NCBI GenBank assembly: GCA_023229435.1
Contig: JALNZF010000011.1
Location: forward strand, 30,901 to 94,900
Direction: 5' to 3'
Source of the DNA: Nitrospirota bacterium
GTDB taxonomy: Bacteria; Nitrospirota; UBA9217
DNA: 64,000 nt
The stretch's first letter is position 1; each line of letters begins with the position of its first letter. Made by a program: the position numbers and the translations under genes. Below the pieces are notes generated by a model. That model was not told the DNA's origin. It searched no databases and saw only the letters and a list, made by a program, of their open reading frames with translations. Shown here piece after piece: positions 7,583-17,097 of this stretch.

Positions 7583-8407
7583 ATGGATATCCGGGAGAAA
7601 AGCGTCCTCAAAAACATGAGTCTTGATCAGAATATCGAACAATCCAAAAAGATTATCCGGGAAGCGCTCGACCGATTCGGCCATGAGAATGTAGCCGTCG
7701 CATGGACCGGAGGGAAGGATAGCACCACGATGCTCTGGCTGTTCAGAGAGGTATGCCGTGAGATGTCTCTGCCTCTTCCCAAATGCATGTTTATCGATGA
7801 AGGAGACGTGTTTGACGAGATATGGGCCGTTGTGAACAAGCTTAAATCAGAATGGAACGTGAACGTCATCGTCAATAAAAATACGGATGTAGCGAGCAGG
7901 GCCAAGAAGCTCGGCGATGTCATAAAAACGAAGGACCTCAATGAGCGGAACAAAAAGGAATTGGCTACATTAAAATTCAGCGATGAAGAATTTTCTTTTG
8001 AGCCCGAATCCTTTGTGGGGAACCATCTTATGAAAACCGTACCGATGAAGCTCTTTATCGAAAATAACGGTATTCGAGCCCTTGCGACGGCGATTCGATG
8101 GGACGAACAGGATGCCAGGGTGGAAGAAACGTATTTCAGCCCGAGAGCAAACCCTGAACATACGAGAATTCATCCTATCCTCCACTTCAGTGAGAGGGAT
8201 ATCTGGACCAACATCCAGAAGAAAAAAATACCGTTCTGCAGCCTGTATTACCAGGGTTACCGTTCACTCGGCGCCCGATGCTCAACAAAAAAATTCTCGG
8301 ACATTCCCGCATGGGAACAGGACCTCGAAAATACGACGGAACGCGGCGGCAGGGGACAGGACAAGGAAGCGATCATGGGCCAGTTGAGGGAACTGGGCTA
8401 TATGTAG
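7583..8407 (+). CDS. CysD/PAPS-reductase-like ATP pyrophosphatase-family protein
   Basis: 274 residues of the adenine-nucleotide alpha-hydrolase fold. The PP-loop AWTGGKDSTTML is near residue 45, followed by MFIDEGDVFDEIW, ATAIRWDEQDARVEE and HPILHFSERDIW as in CysH/CysD proteins. The late SLGARCSTKKFSD and TTERGGRGQ resemble the C-terminal part of CysD (sulfate adenylyltransferase small subunit) rather than CysH. No cysN, cysC or sulfotransferase is nearby, so classical sulfate activation is unproven; it may adenylate or sulfurate another substrate. AAGGAGG (7571-7577) precedes the ATG. It is first in the operon, 27 bases before the next gene. The last residues (QLRELGYM) resemble the end of the phosphatase-like protein at 22304. 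Confidence 0.8.
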   Translation: MDIREKSVLKNMSLDQNIEQSKKIIREALDRFGHENVAVAWTGGKDSTTMLWLFREVCREMSLPLPKCMFIDEGDVFDEIWAVVNKLKSEWNVNVIVNKNTDVASRAKKLGDVIKTKDLNERNKKELATLKFSDEEFSFEPESFVGNHLMKTVPMKLFIENNGIRALATAIRWDEQDARVEETYFSPRANPEHTRIHPILHFSERDIWTNIQKKKIPFCSLYYQGYRSLGARCSTKKFSDIPAWEQDLENTTERGGRGQDKEAIMGQLRELGYM

Positions 8408-8434
8408 CCCCGGTGAAAGGCTAAGAGTCAGAGA

Positions 8435-9697
8435 ATGAAGAAAAAGGTTGTGATTATCGGCCTGGACGGTGTTCCGTATAGCCTCGTGGACCTGTTTACC
8501 AGTCAGGGAATAATGCCTCAATTCCGGGAAATAATAAGCAATGGTTTTTTCCGGAAAATGGAGACGTCTTTGCCCGAAGTGTCCTCTGTCGCGTGGGCTT
8601 CGTTTATGACGGGGAAAAATCCGGGAGAACACGGCATCTTCGGGTTTTTTGAGCTTAAAGACGGAACTTATGATATATATTTTCCCAATTACAACGATGT
8701 CAAGTCTGCCCCGTTCTGGGAAGATACGGGCGTCCCTTCGGTCGTTCTAAATGTACCCCAGACATATCCTGCTCGACCGCTGAACGGCGTGATGACCAGC
8801 GGATTTGTAGCGCTTGACCTGAAAAAGGCCACTTATCCGGACAGCGCATACAAATATCTGAGCGAAATCGGGTATAAAATCGACGTCAATTCGACACTCG
8901 CGAAGAATGATATTCCGGCATTCTTTAATGATCTGGACAAGACTTTCGAGAAAAGGCGGCAAGCCATCAACCATTTTTTCGATAACGAAAAATGGCAGAT
9001 ATTCGTGGGCACGATAACGGAGACCGACAGGCTCCACCACTTTTTCTACGACAGCGCAGTGGAACAGGGGAAATTCCACCGTGAATTCATTCATTTCTAC
9101 AAGCAGATGGATGAATTTCTCGGAGAGATATACAGGAAGGCAAAACAAGAGAACGCTCTTTTCATCACCTGCTCCGACCATGGCTTCACCCCGATAAAAA
9201 CCGAGGTGTATCTCAACCGATGGCTGATGCAGGAAGGTTATCTTGAAATCGCGGACAAGGAAAAGGGGATCGAGAGCATTACCGGGACATCCGCTGCATT
9301 CTGTCTTGATCCCTCCAGGATATATATACATCTTCAGGGAAAGTATCCGAAGGGTTGTGTGGCTACGGGGGGGTACGAGCAGATGCGCCGGGAGCTGAAG
9401 CAGAAACTGCTGGCCCTGTCCTACGAAGGTGATCCTGTCGTAAAAGAGGTTTACTTCAAGGAGGAGATATTCAGGGGACCGTACGCGGGGAAAGGCCCCG
9501 ATCTCTATGCTCTTCCGCACTACGGTTTCGATCTGAAGGGCGCCTTCAACAAAACGGCTCTGTTCGGCAGGAGCCACTTCACGGGGATGCATACGCACGA
9601 TGACGCTCACTTCTTCAGTTCGGAAGAAGCTTACTCAGACATCATGAAAATCGAAGAAATTGCACCGGCTGTATGCCGGTATATGAACGGGAACTGA
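8435..9697 (+). CDS. Alkaline-phosphatase-superfamily phosphodiesterase (type I PDE/NPP-like)
   Basis: 420 residues of the type I phosphodiesterase/nucleotide pyrophosphatase family. Metal-site and nucleophile motifs are visible: IIGLDGVPY (Asp11), LPEVSSVAWASFMTGKNPGEHG (a Ser at 50 or 51 where relatives have Thr/Ser), TETDRLHHF, TCSDHGF and GMHTHDDAHFF. No signal peptide is evident, so it is probably cytoplasmic. Family members hydrolyse or transfer phosphodiesters, including lipid head groups; the substrate here is unknown. It sits between the CysD-like gene and the first megasynthase and is one of two such enzymes in the operon (the other is at 22304). Confidence 0.85.
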   Translation: MKKKVVIIGLDGVPYSLVDLFTSQGIMPQFREIISNGFFRKMETSLPEVSSVAWASFMTGKNPGEHGIFGFFELKDGTYDIYFPNYNDVKSAPFWEDTGVPSVVLNVPQTYPARPLNGVMTSGFVALDLKKATYPDSAYKYLSEIGYKIDVNSTLAKNDIPAFFNDLDKTFEKRRQAINHFFDNEKWQIFVGTITETDRLHHFFYDSAVEQGKFHREFIHFYKQMDEFLGEIYRKAKQENALFITCSDHGFTPIKTEVYLNRWLMQEGYLEIADKEKGIESITGTSAAFCLDPSRIYIHLQGKYPKGCVATGGYEQMRRELKQKLLALSYEGDPVVKEVYFKEEIFRGPYAGKGPDLYALPHYGFDLKGAFNKTALFGRSHFTGMHTHDDAHFFSSEEAYSDIMKIEEIAPAVCRYMNGN

Positions 9698-9720
9698 TTC
9701 CCGATCTTATTGCCATAACC

Positions 9721-12700
9721 ATGGTGATTCAAATGAACCCGGACAGTGGAAAAAGTAGAACCTTTCAAATCATCGCCCTTACCCCCCCGGGAACGGCTGA
9801 TCCGTCCGTCGCGATTGCCGCGAGCAGGGCCGGGCACCTCGGGATACTGGATCTTGAGTTCGTTGAAGACCCGGTGGTCGCTCTTGAAGCCATACGGAAA
9901 ATGTCGCGTCATGCCGGAAAAAGCATCGGCATTAAATTGAACGCGGACGATGACCGGCTTATAAGGGCGATATCCGTAAACATACCCGACAATGTGTCGG
10001 TTGTAGTCCTGACGACCGCAAAAACGGAGGGCCTGCGCGCCTGTATCGAGACGTGCTGTGCGAACAACCGCTCGGTGGTCCTCGAGGTGACCTCTCTTGC
10101 GCAAGCAATGGCTGGTTCAGAAGCAGGCGTGGACGGGCTGCTCGTAAAGGGTAATGAAGCGGGAGGGTTTGTCGGGGAAAAGACGGCCTTCGTACTCATG
10201 CAGCAGATCGTCAAGGCTCTGACCCTGCCGGTCTGGGTTCAGGGTGGGATCGGTCTGCATACGGCGGCTGCCTGTTACAGTGCTGGCGCCAACGGCGTAG
10301 TGCTTGACTTCCAGCTTTCCCTGTTGCGGGAGTCTTCCTTGCCTGAAAGCGTCAAGCGAGTTATCACCCGAATGGACGGTACCGAGACGGTGTGCATCGG
10401 AGATAAAGATTCCTTCTTTCGACTCTATAAGCGTCCCGGAGCCGCACCTCACCAGGTTCAGAAGGTAGCTTCTTCTGTTGATCGTGACGTCATGGAACAG
10501 GAATCCGTTACCGCCCTGCGTTTCTCGTCCCGCGGCCGTATTTCATGGAATGAGACCGCCGAGGCAGTCTGGCCGATCGGGCAGGATGCCGCGTTTGCGG
10601 CGCTGTTCGCAAAAAAGTATGGATCCGTCGGCGCTCTTTTGAAAGCACTCGCAGAATCCGTTCGCGACCATGTCCGAGCGGCAAAAATAGCGGGCATTCT
10701 TCAGGAGGGATCACCGCTGGCCAAGTCCCATGCGACGGCGTATCCGATCGTGCAGGGTCCGATGGCGCGCGTAAGCGACAACGCCGCCTTCCTGGCAAAA
10801 GTCGCCGATGCCGGCGCCCTGCCTTTCGTGGCCATCTCTCAAATGCGGCCACAGGAAATCTCTTTTTTGCTGGGCGAGGTCAGCGGTCTTTTCGGGGATC
10901 GTCCCTGGGGAGTCGGGCTGCTCGGGTTCATCGAGAGCGAACATTTCAACGCACAGTTGAAAGCAATTGAGCCTTTTTCTCCGAAATTCGCCGTTGTTGC
11001 CGGCGGACTCCCGAACCAGGTCGCATTGCTCGAATCAAAAGGGATGCGGACCTACGTCCATGTCCCGTCTCCCGCCATTCTGGAAATGTTTATCGACGCC
11101 GGAGTGCGGCGGTTCATTTTCGAAGGGAATGAATGCGGCGGGCACATAGGGCCCAGGTCCGGCTACGTGCTATGGGAGACCATGATCGAAAACCTGCTGG
11201 ACAAATTCAAGGAAGGCCGCACGCCCGGGGAATTCCATCTCCTCTTTGCCGGCGGTATTCACGATTCAGTGTCCGCTGCGGCCGTTGCTGCAATGGCCGC
11301 GCCGCTTGCCAGGTCCGGGGCAAAGGTCGGCATCCAGATGGGAACTGCCTACCTTTTTACCAAAGAGATCACCGAGACGGCGGCCATCGCGAGCGGGTAC
11401 CAGAAGAACGCCCTCCGCTGTTCCGGGACCCGGGTGCTTGAAACCAGCCATGGTCATGCCCTGCGCTGCTGCGATACCCCGTTTGCCGGAGTGTTCGCGG
11501 AGAAAAAGAAACAGCTCGCCGACGAAAAACAGCCGCAGGAACAAATGCGGTCCGGCCTTGAAAAGCTTGTTGTCGGAAGATCGCGCGTTGCTGCAAAGGG
11601 CCTTATTGTGAATCCGGCCTACGGGAAGGGGACAGGCGAGAACTATCTCATCAGCGTGAACGATGACCAGCAGAAGGCAGAAGGTCTTTATCTTATCGGT
11701 CAGCTCGCAGCGCTCCGGGACGAAGTATTCACGATCCGGGAACTGCACCGGGCGACAACCGGCGAAGCGGTGCAGCGATTGCAAACCCTTGAAGAACCAG
11801 AAGCGATCCCTGTAAATCGGGACCGGAAATCCGTCGATGTCGCGATTGTCGGCATGTCCTGCTGCTTTCCGAAAGCGAAGAACCTCCGCGAGTACTGGGA
11901 AAATGTGCTCCGCAAGGTCGAGGCGATCAGTGAAATACCTTCAAATCGGTGGGACTGGAAGGCCTACTTTGACAAGGACAAAAAAGCCCGCGACAAGATA
12001 TATGCTCGCTGGGGCGGCTTTCTCGACGACATGCCCTTCGACCCGACTAAATACGGGATTCCACCCAGCTCGCTTAATGCCATCGAGCCGGTGCATTTGA
12101 TGACCCTCGAGATGGTCGGCGCTGCATTGCGGGACGCGGGTTACGAGGGGAAAGAATTTACCCGCGACCGGACGTCGGTCATAATCGGGACCGGGGCCGG
12201 CATCGGGGAGTTGGGCCAGAAGTACGTCATGCGTTCCACGCTGCCGATGGTCTTCGAGATAGATTCCGACGAGGTCATGAACCGGTTCAAAGAATGGACC
12301 GAAGACACCTTCCCGGGCATCCTGATGAACGTTCTGGCCGGACGCGTTGCCAACCGTTTTAACCTCGGGGGGGTCAACTATACGATCGACGCTGCCTGCG
12401 CCTCGTCCCTTGCCGCGCTCTACGATGCATCAAGGGAATTGGAGACCGGAAGCAGTGATATGGTGATCGTCGGAGGAGTGGACGCCTGCCAGAGCCCATT
12501 CACGTACACCTGCTTCAGTAAGACCAACGCTCTTTCCCCGACGGGCAAATGCAAAGTATTTGATGAAAAGGCGGACGGGACGGTAATCAGTGAGGGACTT
12601 GCTTTCCTGATACTGAAACGACTTGAAGACGCGGAACGGGACGGGGACCGCATTTACGCGGTGCTGAAATCCGTCGCCGGTTCCAGCGACGGACGCGGCA

Positions 12701-15700
12701 TGGGCATGACCGCTCCCCGGGTCGAAGGACAGATGCTGGCCATGAAGAGGGCCTATGACAAGGCCGGATTCTCGCCGGCAACGGTTGAGCTTTTTGAGGC
12801 CCACGGAACGGGCACGGTCGTCGGCGACCTCGTGGAGGCTGAATCGGCAACGCGGTTGCTTCAGGAGAGCGGAGCGGCTCCGCAGAACTGCGCGATTGGA
12901 TCGGTAAAATCGATGATCGGTCATACCAAAGGGGCTGCGGGGCTTGCCGGAGTTATCAAAGCAGCCCTCTCTCTCTACCACAAGGTGCTCCCCCCGACGA
13001 TGGGAGTCGACAAGCCAAATCCCAAGCTCGATTTTCTGAACGGGCCTCTTTATATCAATACTGAAGTCCGCCCCTGGGTCGGGGATGGCAGCAGCGTGCG
13101 CCGTGCTGGCGTAAGCGCGTTCGGTTTCGGAGGAACCAACTTCCATGCTGTTCTCGAACAGTATAAAGGCCGGATCGAATCCGACCGGTCTGCCGCCGAC
13201 GCCTGGCCCGCAGAGCTTTTTCTCTGGGAGGGACAATCGAAAGACGAGATCATTGCCGCGGTGCAATCCCTCGAACAGGCCCTCGCTGCGGGAGCCCGCC
13301 CTCTCCTGCGCGACATCGCCTTCACCCTGTGGGAGCTGTTCAGGGAAAAGACAAAAAAGAGAGGTAGCGATACATCGCGTCTTGCGATTGTGGCTTCATC
13401 TCCCGATGACCTGAAAGAGAAACTCTCAGCCGTTGCCCGGTCCCTGAATGACGTCAACTGCGCCGCTGTTTCCGACCAGAAGGGGATTTTCTATTCCAGC
13501 GGACCGTCCGTCGGTCCGGGTAAAATAGCATTCCTTTTCCCCGGCCAGGGTTCCCAGTATCCGAACATGCTCAAGGAAGTCTCGGTACTTTTCCCCGAGG
13601 TGCTCGACGCCTTTGAACGGGCAAATGCGGCGCTGAAGGAACGGTTCCCCGGGAAGCTGAGCAGCCTTGTGTTCCCCCCTCCGCGCTTCAGTTCCGAGCA
13701 CGAAGCAGAGCAGAGAAAAAACCTGGCGGAGACGAACGTCGCGCAGCCCGCGCTCGCTGCGGCAAGCCGCGGGATGCTGAACCTCCTCAAAAAAATGTCT
13801 TTGCGGCCCGATATGACAGCCGGTCATAGTTACGGTGAGTATCCGGCCCTGTCCGCAGCCGGCGTCTTTGGCGAGGACACACTGTACACCCTTTCGGAAG
13901 CGCGGGGTCGTTTCATCATCGAGGCCGCAAAGGGGAGCGACCTGGGCGCCATGGCCGCGGTGAAGGCAAACGCCGCACAGTTGAAAGATATTATCGCGGC
14001 CATTCAGGGCGTTGTGATCGCAAACATCAACTCTCCCCGCCAGACCGTTATCTCCGGGGAAAAGGCCGCAGTCGAGAAGGCGATCTCCGTTCTGAAAGAC
14101 CGGCAGATCCACGCTCAGCTTCTGCCTGTTTCAGGTGCGTTTCATTCACCGGCAGTCGCCCCGGCAAAAGAACTCTTCTCGAATTATCTGGAAACCGTCG
14201 AATTATCTTCCCCTGCCATCGAGGTTTTTTCCAATACATCGGCGGCGCCTCACGGCTCCTCCGTTCAGGAAATCCGAGCTTGTCTTTCCGAGCATATGGT
14301 AAAGCCCGTCGAATTTGTCCGCGAGATAGAGGCAATGTACGAGAGAGGCGCGCGGACCTTCATCGAAGTGGGACCCGGAAGCGTTCTCACCAACCTGGCG
14401 AAACAGATCCTTGACAACAGGACGTTCCTGGCAGTGGCGACCGACGCCCAGGGGCAGCCCCCTCTTGCCCAGCTGCTGAAAACACTCGGACAGCTTGCCG
14501 TTAATCGCGTGCCCCTGACCATTGGACCGCTCTTCCGGGGCCGTGCTACCCGACACCTTGCTCTCAATGACCTTGAGGCCGAAGGCAGGGAAGAATATTC
14601 CGCCACAACCTGGCTGGTCAATGGAGCGGGAGTCAGGCAGCCGTCGACGCAGATGAAAAAGCGGGAGGAAAGAACGTACGATGGGATCTATAGGCTGCGC
14701 GAGAGACGGCTTGGCCGCGGAATGCAAAAGGAGGCATTACGACACATGCCCATGAAAGAATCCTCTCAAGCACTGCCACAGAATTCTGAAGTGCAAACGA
14801 ATACGTCGACTATACCCGCAGCGAATGCAGCGTTCAGCGATCAACTTTCCGCGGGCGGCGCTGACGAAATGGTGATGCGCCAGTACCAGGAGCTGATGAC
14901 GCGTTTTCTTGAAACGCAGAAGAGCGTGATGATGGCCTATCTCCAGGGCGCGTCGACGGCCCTTCCCGCGCCAGCCCCGGGTCTGACTGCCATTCAACCT
15001 GACAACGGAGATCAGACGCTTCTGCAGTCTGCCGCGGCAAGATCCAAGGCTCCGGAATTCATCCCCCGTCTGGTTCAGTCGCCGGATGTGCACGGATCTT
15101 TTTCTCCATCGGTAAAGGAACCTGTGGCTGCCGCAGCCCCGGGAAACGGCGGGTCTGCCGGGAGCGCTGCAGCGAACGGCAATCTCGAGAAAGAACTGCT
15201 CCGGGTTGCCGGGGAGAAGACCGGTTATCCCGCGGAGATGCTGGACCTCGACCTCGATATAGAAGCGGACCTGGGGATCGATTCGATCAAGCGCGTCGAA
15301 ATCATGGGCGCGTTCATCAAGAGCCTGCCGCAGGCCGAGCAGGAGAAGCTGCAGCCGGTCATGGAAGAACTCACCAGGCTCAAGACCTTCAGGACGATCC
15401 TGGAAAAAGCATCACAGGCGGCAGTTGCAGACCGGGTCCAATGCAACACGCGTACAGTCGTTGCGCCGAATAACGGTGAGCCGAGTTATTCAATGCCGGA
15501 TGAACGCGGCAACGAATTCGTTCCGAGATGCATTCTGGAAATGGTTCCGACCCCCGCTTCGAAACAGACACTGAATGTTCCCGCCGATGGTGTATTCATA
15601 GTGACCGGGGACAGCCGCGGTGTGGCCGGAGTTCTGGCGGGAGAGATAAAAAAAGCGGGAGGCCGTGCAATCGTCCTGCGGCAAGCGGGCGGAGAGTGGA

Positions 15701-17097
15701 AAGACGACGGACAGTCAATGACTGCGGATCTGACCGACCCGTCCGCGGTCCGGGAAGCAGTAGAATCCGTCCGCCGCGAATTCGGACGGGTCGTCGGTCT
15801 CATCCACGCGGCACCTCTCGGCACATCGTCGGCTCTGGGCGCACTGAGCCTGAAGGAATGGAAGGCCGGCCTGAAGAATGATGTCAAGAGCTTCTTTTAC
15901 CTGGCAAAGACCCTCGGCCCGGACCTCAGGTATGCGGGGAAAAAGCAGGGGGCCTGGATCATGGCGGCCACGGCTTTGGCCGGATACCCGAAAGAGAATG
16001 GCACCTCGTCCGCGGGCCACGCCGGACTGGCGGGCATGCTCAAGACCCTGGCCCAGGAATGGCCGGAAGTCTTATGCAGGACAGTTCATCTCGACGCGTC
16101 CGCGCCGGCTGCTGTTTTGAGTGATTGGCTGCTGCAGGAGATGACTGTGCGGGAAGGCGCCGTGGAAGTGCTGTACCGCGGCGACGAGCGCATGACGTAC
16201 CGGTCCGTGGCCGCGCCGCTGCCGGAAAAATTAGACGATCGGATGCAGATCAAAAAAGACTGGGTCATCCTGATCACCGGCGGCGCTTCGGGTATTACGT
16301 CGGAAGTTGCACAGGAAATCGCGGTAAACTATAAACCGACGCTGCTTCTCGCGGGAAGATCGGCTCTCCCGGCTGATGAATCGCGGGACACGGCCGGGCT
16401 GACCGCGCCGCGGGATATAAAAGAGGTGCTCATACGCCGGGTGGAGGCGTCGGGGAAAAAAGCAACGCCCGCCGAGATCGAAGCGGCATATGCCCGCCTG
16501 ATGAAGGACCGGGAAATCCTGAGAAACCTTGAGACGCTTCGAGAGACGGGCTCGACCGTGCATTACTTTCAGGTCGACGTACGGGATGAAGAACGATTCA
16601 GCAACCTGATAACGAAAATCTACCAGACCTTCGGGCGTCTGGACGGGATCGTCCACGGCGCCGGGATCGTGGAGGACAAGCTTCTCGAAGACAAACAGCC
16701 TGATTCGTTCGACCGCGTCTTCGACACGAAGACGGAAAGCGCTTTTATCCTGAGCCGCGCGATCAGGGCCGAGTCATTGAAATTCATCGTCTTCTTCACG
16801 TCGGTGGCGGGTTGTTTCGGGAACCGGGGGCAATCGGACTACGCAGCGGCCAACGAAATCGTGAACAAACTTGCGATCTACTTCGACATGCAGTGGAGCG
16901 GCCGCGTCGTGGCAATCAACTGGGGGCCGTGGAGAAAAATCGGTATGGTCAGCCCGGCGCTGGAAATACAGTTCGCGGAACGCGGCATCCAGTTGATTCC
17001 GCCTGCAATAGGGTGCCGGATGCTGCTTGACGAGTTGAAGTACGGGCAAAAGGGAATTGCCGAGATCGTTATAGGGAACGGGCCGTGGATGAAATAG
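9721..17097 (+). CDS. PUFA-synthase-like megasynthase NPD-NPD-KS-AT-ACP-KR
   Basis: About 2,460 residues; numbering here is from an upstream in-frame ATG at 9673. Domains: a first FMN-type NPD/nitronate-monooxygenase-like barrel (about 30-265); a second one (about 355-690: YPIVQGPMARVSD, NECGGHIGPRSG, GIQMGTAYLFT); ketosynthase 720-1165 with active-site Cys909 in DAACASS, His1044 in EAHGTGT and His1084 in SMIGH; acyltransferase with FLFPGQGSQYP at 1285 and Ser1386 in GHSYGE; a helical linker near 1735; one ACP with LGIDSIKR (Ser1871); a ketoreductase with structural half near 1975 and catalytic half from 2195 (VILITGGASGITSEV). NPD domains are related to PfaD-type enoyl reductases. True PfaA has several tandem ACPs; this has one. 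ATG 9721 avoids overlap with the upstream gene, but no clear ribosome site decides it. Confidence 0.9.
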   Translation: MVIQMNPDSGKSRTFQIIALTPPGTADPSVAIAASRAGHLGILDLEFVEDPVVALEAIRKMSRHAGKSIGIKLNADDDRLIRAISVNIPDNVSVVVLTTAKTEGLRACIETCCANNRSVVLEVTSLAQAMAGSEAGVDGLLVKGNEAGGFVGEKTAFVLMQQIVKALTLPVWVQGGIGLHTAAACYSAGANGVVLDFQLSLLRESSLPESVKRVITRMDGTETVCIGDKDSFFRLYKRPGAAPHQVQKVASSVDRDVMEQESVTALRFSSRGRISWNETAEAVWPIGQDAAFAALFAKKYGSVGALLKALAESVRDHVRAAKIAGILQEGSPLAKSHATAYPIVQGPMARVSDNAAFLAKVADAGALPFVAISQMRPQEISFLLGEVSGLFGDRPWGVGLLGFIESEHFNAQLKAIEPFSPKFAVVAGGLPNQVALLESKGMRTYVHVPSPAILEMFIDAGVRRFIFEGNECGGHIGPRSGYVLWETMIENLLDKFKEGRTPGEFHLLFAGGIHDSVSAAAVAAMAAPLARSGAKVGIQMGTAYLFTKEITETAAIASGYQKNALRCSGTRVLETSHGHALRCCDTPFAGVFAEKKKQLADEKQPQEQMRSGLEKLVVGRSRVAAKGLIVNPAYGKGTGENYLISVNDDQQKAEGLYLIGQLAALRDEVFTIRELHRATTGEAVQRLQTLEEPEAIPVNRDRKSVDVAIVGMSCCFPKAKNLREYWENVLRKVEAISEIPSNRWDWKAYFDKDKKARDKIYARWGGFLDDMPFDPTKYGIPPSSLNAIEPVHLMTLEMVGAALRDAGYEGKEFTRDRTSVIIGTGAGIGELGQKYVMRSTLPMVFEIDSDEVMNRFKEWTEDTFPGILMNVLAGRVANRFNLGGVNYTIDAACASSLAALYDASRELETGSSDMVIVGGVDACQSPFTYTCFSKTNALSPTGKCKVFDEKADGTVISEGLAFLILKRLEDAERDGDRIYAVLKSVAGSSDGRGMGMTAPRVEGQMLAMKRAYDKAGFSPATVELFEAHGTGTVVGDLVEAESATRLLQESGAAPQNCAIGSVKSMIGHTKGAAGLAGVIKAALSLYHKVLPPTMGVDKPNPKLDFLNGPLYINTEVRPWVGDGSSVRRAGVSAFGFGGTNFHAVLEQYKGRIESDRSAADAWPAELFLWEGQSKDEIIAAVQSLEQALAAGARPLLRDIAFTLWELFREKTKKRGSDTSRLAIVASSPDDLKEKLSAVARSLNDVNCAAVSDQKGIFYSSGPSVGPGKIAFLFPGQGSQYPNMLKEVSVLFPEVLDAFERANAALKERFPGKLSSLVFPPPRFSSEHEAEQRKNLAETNVAQPALAAASRGMLNLLKKMSLRPDMTAGHSYGEYPALSAAGVFGEDTLYTLSEARGRFIIEAAKGSDLGAMAAVKANAAQLKDIIAAIQGVVIANINSPRQTVISGEKAAVEKAISVLKDRQIHAQLLPVSGAFHSPAVAPAKELFSNYLETVELSSPAIEVFSNTSAAPHGSSVQEIRACLSEHMVKPVEFVREIEAMYERGARTFIEVGPGSVLTNLAKQILDNRTFLAVATDAQGQPPLAQLLKTLGQLAVNRVPLTIGPLFRGRATRHLALNDLEAEGREEYSATTWLVNGAGVRQPSTQMKKREERTYDGIYRLRERRLGRGMQKEALRHMPMKESSQALPQNSEVQTNTSTIPAANAAFSDQLSAGGADEMVMRQYQELMTRFLETQKSVMMAYLQGASTALPAPAPGLTAIQPDNGDQTLLQSAAARSKAPEFIPRLVQSPDVHGSFSPSVKEPVAAAAPGNGGSAGSAAANGNLEKELLRVAGEKTGYPAEMLDLDLDIEADLGIDSIKRVEIMGAFIKSLPQAEQEKLQPVMEELTRLKTFRTILEKASQAAVADRVQCNTRTVVAPNNGEPSYSMPDERGNEFVPRCILEMVPTPASKQTLNVPADGVFIVTGDSRGVAGVLAGEIKKAGGRAIVLRQAGGEWKDDGQSMTADLTDPSAVREAVESVRREFGRVVGLIHAAPLGTSSALGALSLKEWKAGLKNDVKSFFYLAKTLGPDLRYAGKKQGAWIMAATALAGYPKENGTSSAGHAGLAGMLKTLAQEWPEVLCRTVHLDASAPAAVLSDWLLQEMTVREGAVEVLYRGDERMTYRSVAAPLPEKLDDRMQIKKDWVILITGGASGITSEVAQEIAVNYKPTLLLAGRSALPADESRDTAGLTAPRDIKEVLIRRVEASGKKATPAEIEAAYARLMKDREILRNLETLRETGSTVHYFQVDVRDEERFSNLITKIYQTFGRLDGIVHGAGIVEDKLLEDKQPDSFDRVFDTKTESAFILSRAIRAESLKFIVFFTSVAGCFGNRGQSDYAAANEIVNKLAIYFDMQWSGRVVAINWGPWRKIGMVSPALEIQFAERGIQLIPPAIGCRMLLDELKYGQKGIAEIVIGNGPWMK

